From Plantago ovata (taxonomy: Eukaryota; Streptophyta; Magnoliopsida; Lamiales; Plantaginaceae): 64,000 bases of DNA. The position numbers were made by a program, and so were the translations under genes. The stretch spans positions 80,372,085 through 80,436,084 of the forward strand of contig CM051458.1 of NCBI GenBank assembly GCA_028274465.1. Direction: 5' to 3'. The notes beneath the pieces are model-generated. The model was not told the origin of the DNA. It saw only the letters and a list, made by a program, of their open reading frames with translations, and did no database searches. Every line of letters starts with the position of its first letter. Position 1 is the first letter of the stretch. Shown piece after piece: positions 59,551-64,000 of the stretch.

Positions 59551-59763
59551 GATAGAGTTGGAGTCAGGTTCGGAAAAATTTAATATATATTGTCATTTAA
59601 TCTTTAATGTGGAGGTTTGTTTGATAGAGTTGGAGTCAGGTTCGGGAAAATTTAATATATATTGTCATTTAATCTTTAATGTGGAGGTTTGTTCGATAGA
59701 GTTGGAGTCAGGTTCGGGAAAATTTAATATATATTGTCATTTAATCTTTAATGTGGAGGTTTC
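59551..59763. repeat. Three tandem 72-bp repeats
   Basis: Units start at 59551, 59623 and 59695 with 'gatagagttggagtcaggtt' and are nearly identical. Because 72 is a multiple of three, a repetitive reading frame stays open; I regard it as non-coding. A partial fourth unit (tctttaatgtggag) follows an A run at 59768-59800. Confidence 0.9.
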
Positions 59764-60167
59764 AGCTCAAAAAAAAAAAAAAATTCTTTAATGTGGAGTA
59801 CGTCCATATTTTGTCATTTATTTAATGTGTAGAATTGTTGTAACTTTAGTCAAACGTGGTCTGTTTATGACTATGAATCATTAACCAAAAGAGGTGCGTC
59901 GCACGTTTATAAATAGAGTTTTCTTGAACGTGAATAATCTACTAAAATAGTAGAATTCGCTCGAACATTATTACTAAAATTCCATAGTGAAGATTAATTA
60001 ATGTTCGGAATGTGTTGGTTGATGTGCTAATATGGAAGATTAAAAGTTGGAAGTAGCTAAAATTAAGAAATAAAAATCAAAATATTTTATAGTTACCACT
60101 GAACCATTGCACCTTTGGTGAAAGGTTTTGTTGCAGGAAGAATAAATAGATTCTAGAGCGAGAGTTA

Positions 60168-60901
60168 CTTGGGGCTTTCTATTCTCAGGTCGGCTCTGTA
60201 CCGACCTAAACTCAGGTCTTCATTCAATAGTTGCCATGTGGCGCTTAATTTAATATCATCCATTCATTTCGGTTCAAAGTCATTTTTGGTACGATGGATT
60301 ATAATTAATTTTTTTTAACATTAAAAATCACCACAAAAATACAAATTAACTATAATGCCCTTAATTTCAATTTATATGATTACATATACGTAAACCTTAT
60401 CGTTCACGAATCATCAATCGTTGGCAGCAGTTCTCAAGATTTGCACAAGCTATAGGATTGTTTGCTAATTAATCTTAATCACAAATCAAAGTTAATTGAT
60501 CACAATTAATTTATCCATTTTAATGATACATAAACTATCAAACAATTCTAAATAATATACTTCGTAGCTAAAAAGATAAGCCTTTGTTATTGTCCTCTAC
60601 AAATGTTGATAGCTAGTGCAATTAGATTATGGAAAACGAATATTTCATTGAATTGTTGTTGAAATTAATTTGATATATATTGGTTAATTTTAATTTTAGT
60701 TAAAGTAAATTTTTATTTTTAATTTAATACTTATAAAATAGTAAGAACTTATTTAAATTATTTAAATGAATTTTTTGAAAGTAGGGGTATAACTGTACAT
60801 TTATATATTTTTATCAAAATTTAATAAATTAGAATGAAATATATAATAAATACCTACATTTAGGTCGGTACGAAGCCGACCTGAGAATAGAAAGTCCCAA
60901 G
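60168..60901. mobile_element. Non-autonomous DNA transposon with hairpin-forming TIRs
   Basis: A 734-bp element whose ends are inverted over about 45 bp: left 'ctttctattctcaggtcggc', right complement 'ctttctattctcaggtcggc', both continuing into 'gtaccgacctaaa'. Each end also folds on itself (aggtcgg...ccgacct). TTA is present at both borders (60165-60167, 60902-60904). The interior is AT-rich with no coding frame. Superfamily is not certain; Harbinger-like is possible from the 3-bp duplication. Confidence 0.75.
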
Positions 60902-61290
60902 TTATTTTCTCCAAGAGTTGCACCTCTTCACTTACAACCTTTCAAAACTATAAATAAAAATCCATGTTTTGGATTGAATACAAGTGATTTTCGGAATTGC
61001 ACATTAAAATCCATGTCTTCCTTCTTCTCTTCTTCCTAAAATGCTTGTCTACCATATTGAAGTAGTCCAAGAGAGTCTTGTATTTCGATCGAGTGCTAGT
61101 ATACAGACTCACCTGCAGTTGTATCTTGAAAGACAATTCGCTTGATCTGTGAGCACCGTAGCAGGGCGAATTATGTCTTAATTAGGAGAGAGGGCCATCC
61201 ATCGACTCTGCAGATTTGTTGATTCATTCAATTTTCAGTTTATTCACTTCGATACATCAATGTTTGCTCCCTAAATTTTTCAACAAGAGC

Positions 61291-61868
61291 AACATATATC
61301 GTCATGTAATGTGTCAAATATTCCGCTCCATGTCCTCCACGTCATCAGATGATTTAGGTTGAAAAAATATTCAAAAAGGAGTGATAATGAACTCACTATT
61401 TTTACACAAATAAGGACTAAAGTGAACATTTTAAATTTTAAGAAACTAAACTACAAGTGAACATTTTTTTTTAGTGACGGTAAAAATTTATTAAAAATAA
61501 ATAGGTCTTACAAAGAGTATGGTATACTCTTTGACCCATTATATTCACGTATTTTATTTTGTTCCATTTGACAAATTCTTTTTATTTTAAAAATATTTTA
61601 TTTATTTTTTTAAAATAAAAGTATTAATTAAATTTTCAAGATACATCCTAACAAAATTACTAACTTTTTTAATTAAACTTTTTGTTAATTAAATTTAGGT
61701 TACATGTTCATTTGTAATTTTGTTCATAATTTCAAAAGTTCACTTTAGTTCTTATTTGTGTAAAATAGTGAGTTGGTCACTCTTTTTTTAATATTTCTTC
61801 AAACCAAACCATTTGATGACGTGGGGTGTAGAGTGTAATATTTGACACATAACATGACTATATCTGTT
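61291..61868. repeat. Large inverted repeat element A
   Basis: Arms 61291-61427 and 61738-61868 pair through 'tcatgtaatgtgtcaaatatt', 'cacgtcatcagatgattt.g', 'actcactatttttacacaaa' and 'ggactaaagtgaac'. The spacer is about 310 bp. There is no coding capacity. Confidence 0.75.
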
Positions 61869-61932
61869 AGTCTACACATTAAAAGACAAAATCTGAAGGA
61901 CAATATCTGAATTTTCACAGCCAGGTTCATAA

Positions 61933-62179
61933 GAGCACTCCTTATGGAGTCGTTTTTTGGGCTTAAGTCACTAATTAAGCCCAAACACACCTCTAATCGG
62001 GGCTTTTTTGGGCTATTATTTAGTAGCCCTCAATTAAGCCCTAAATCATATAAAAAATATTTAATTATATTTTTAGTAGGAAATGTAATAATGGAGAATG
62101 GAGAAATAGACATGAGACCCACAAAGAAACTTCAATTACACTCCAAACCATTGGAAGTTTCAATTTATGAGGTGTATTC
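61933..62179. mobile_element. Harbinger-like MITE, copy 2
   Basis: The left end GAGCACTCCTTATGG is identical to the MITE at 13076-13417, and the right end is the complement of a diverged version (gaatacacctcataa). TAA precedes it at 61930-61932; the right flank does not match. The interior shares 'gggcttaa', 'agtagccctcaattaagccc' phrases with copy 1. Confidence 0.65.
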
Positions 62180-62208
62180 TGTCCAAATATTATCCTTTAA
62201 TGTGTATG

Positions 62209-63865
62209 TCAACGTATATCGTCCCGTAATGTGTCCAAAATTATATTCCATGTCATCACATAGTTCATGTTGAAGAAAATCTCATAAAAGACGGACCAAC
62301 TTATTCATTTCAAATATTTAATGACTAAAATGAAAGTATAAAATCTTGACTAACCACTTCTTTTTTTTTTTTCCACGTCTTCTTCCTTCTATAATATTGC
62401 AATTCGTTTTTCTTTATTTAATTTTTTTCATCAATTTCATTCGTAATTAATTACTACTCGATAAACGACTAAGTACTAACATCTACCATGTAATTCCACC
62501 GAAAACTTTTAATATCCCATTTTATTTGTTGATTTTTTTAAATGTTAATTTGATCTCAAATTAATAATAATTTATCAGGAAAAAATAATTTTTAAGATTA
62601 TATTAAAAAAAATATAAGAAGTATATTTTTATATATATATTTTAAATAATATATTTCTAAAATTATTTTATGTAATAAATTATAATTAATTTAATATCAA
62701 ATCGGATATTAAAAAAGGTCAACAAATAAAATGGGCTCTTTAAAGTTTTCGGGGTAAGTACATTGTATATGTTAATAATACTTAGTCGTCCATCAAGGAG
62801 ACTTGTTTTACCGTCTTCTTATATATTTTATATATTATATAGTCGTCAAGGTAGGTTGGTGTGAGCTACCTATGTCAGTGAGTGGAGCCCTAGATCCCCT
62901 TTTGAGATCGTTATGTAAAATGCCAGTGGTTGTCGCATGACGTCATAGCTCCTGCAAAAGTAATCAGAATCAAAGCCGTATGCGAGTATTCAAATAAAGG
63001 GGAGCACCTTGCTATCATGAAAACGCCTTTTGCTCTTTTGGCTAATATCTCACAGCTTTTTTTAGTTGGTGTCATTGGCTTGGAATCTTCTCCGTGACTC
63101 TGAAGTCACTGCGGTGATGGCTGGTAGAGTCCTATTGGCCGCTAGTCTCAGGCAGGATTCAAAGGCGTTTCCTTCTTCTTTTTCAAATTGGAGTTGATGT
63201 TAGCTCATTAATCTCTCCTCCATTCTATATTTTGGTAGTTTCTACTCCATGCTAGGACAAAACATCCTTTGTAGTTACGATACTAATAGAGAAGGGTGTG
63301 TTCATGTTGGCAGCTGACAGCAGTCGGTGACCAATGCCGCTGACAGGGGTGCTACAAGACTGAAAGGCAAGGAGGGTAGTTTGATCCATTCTCTCTCGAA
63401 AGAGAGGCTTGATCTGAGAGAGTCTGTTGGGATCCACTAACACATAGAACCAGCATCTATCATTGACTTCACTCATGGAATGCCTTTCTTTTAACCCCTT
63501 TTTATTGATTTGACGACATTAGCTTAAAGCTTAAAAGATATAAAGTGGTGAAGAAGACAGAAGAGAGACAAAAAAGCTTAGAGGTCTATAAACATTTGTA
63601 ATTTTTGCTTACACAGTCTCTTTCTTCTTACTTTACCATTGAGGGAATTAATTACGAATGAAACTAATGGAGAAAAATGAAATAAGGAAAAAAAATTGCA
63701 ATATTAATGGAAGAAAAAAAGACGTGAATATAAAATAGAGTCAAGATTTTAAATTTTCATTTTAGTCCTTAGATATTTGAAATTAATAAGTCTCCCCCTC
63801 TTTTATGAGTTTTTATTCAAAATGGACTATGTAATGACGTGGAGGATATGTAATAACGTGATGGT
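62209..63865. repeat. Large inverted repeat element B, with nested inverted repeat
   Basis: Outer arms of about 230 bp (about 62209-62460 and 63640-63865) pair through 'catgtcatcacatag', 'tcataaaagacgg', 'aaatatttaatgactaaaat', 'attgcaattcgtttttcttt' and 'cattcgtaattaatta'. The arm ends match element A, so they are one family. Inside it, a second inverted repeat (62458-62590 with 62690-62800) pairs through 'cgactaagta', 'cgaaaactttaa' and 'cccattttatttgttga'. The remaining interior (62820-63640) is less AT-rich and unlike the arms. Confidence 0.75.
62840..63480. other. Unclassified insert inside inverted repeat B
   Basis: A more GC-balanced segment with short frames on both strands (for example minus 63476-63252) but no recognisable domain. 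It could be captured genomic sequence carried by the inverted-repeat element. I cannot assign it. Confidence 0.35.
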
Positions 63866-64000
63866 GGTAGTCGCCGCCGTGGCAGTGGTAGTAGTAGGAG
63901 AAGGTTTATATGAAATTAACATGACATCTTATTCTCTTCCTTCTCCCTCTGTGCAGTAGTAGGGAGCTAGTAGGTTTATATGAAAGTCTTTGGCCTCGAT

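Noticed and set aside
59558..59791. Repetitive frame of 77 residues
   Set aside because: It exists only because the 72-bp tandem unit is a multiple of three; the sequence is an AT-rich minisatellite.
63252..63476. Minus frame of 74 residues inside inverted repeat B
   Set aside because: No recognisable domain; kept only as part of an unclassified insert.

Overview
The window is nuclear DNA of a flowering plant, most likely a eudicot. It is AT-rich, its host genes carry GT-AG introns, it encodes a DYW-type pentatricopeptide-repeat (PPR) RNA-editing factor, and its mobile DNA is plant-type: L1 LINEs with DUF4283/CCHC ORF1 and a C-terminal RNase H, a DD39D mariner, Stowaway and Harbinger-like MITEs, CACTA ends, TRIMs with initiator-Met-tRNA primer sites, and a Helitron helicase. 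The species cannot be named from the sequence.

Host genes are few. Two two-exon paralogues of a four-helix membrane protein, possibly of the MEE60-annotated plant family, lie on the minus strand at 564-1588 and 37780-39029. A four-exon gene at 54074-55268 (minus) encodes an unrecognised small protein with signal peptide, Cys-containing ectodomain and one membrane helix; a decayed copy of its first exon lies at 56585-56765. An intronless DYW-class PPR gene at 57336-59231 (minus) resembles Arabidopsis OTP80. A small three-exon reading frame of unknown function at 46358-47065 (plus) lies between a cluster of hairpins and a CACTA-type transposon end. A decayed multi-exon gene lies at 6171-7457.

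The rest is layered mobile DNA. The most informative locus is 16256-28412: a full-length L1 LINE with a perfect 15-bp target-site duplication (TSD). A second, 5'-truncated LINE sits inside it with a perfect 16-bp TSD, and so does a structurally complete mariner element with TA duplications and an intact DD39D transposase. Removing either insert on paper restores the LINE frame at that site, so the insertion order is readable. MITEs elsewhere in the window share the mariner ends.

Other regions: a tandem shared-LTR TRIM array (1968-3383) and two more TRIMs (4211-4563, 48909-49251); LINE fragments (4644-5645, 8065-8390, 28586-29198, 44396-45370); a Helitron helicase remnant (8677-10170); two well-supported LTR remnants and one weaker (32662-33865 with TSD, 40936-41772, 51829-52163); a MULE-type non-autonomous element filled with small palindromes (52463-53306); a degenerate minisatellite (36025-36760); a U6 snRNA remnant (47991-48041); a retroposed tRNA-like sequence (7901-7972); and a cluster of large inverted repeats from 60168 to 63865. 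Exon boundaries, paralogy and element calls were made by eye; family names come from memory and are marked as such.
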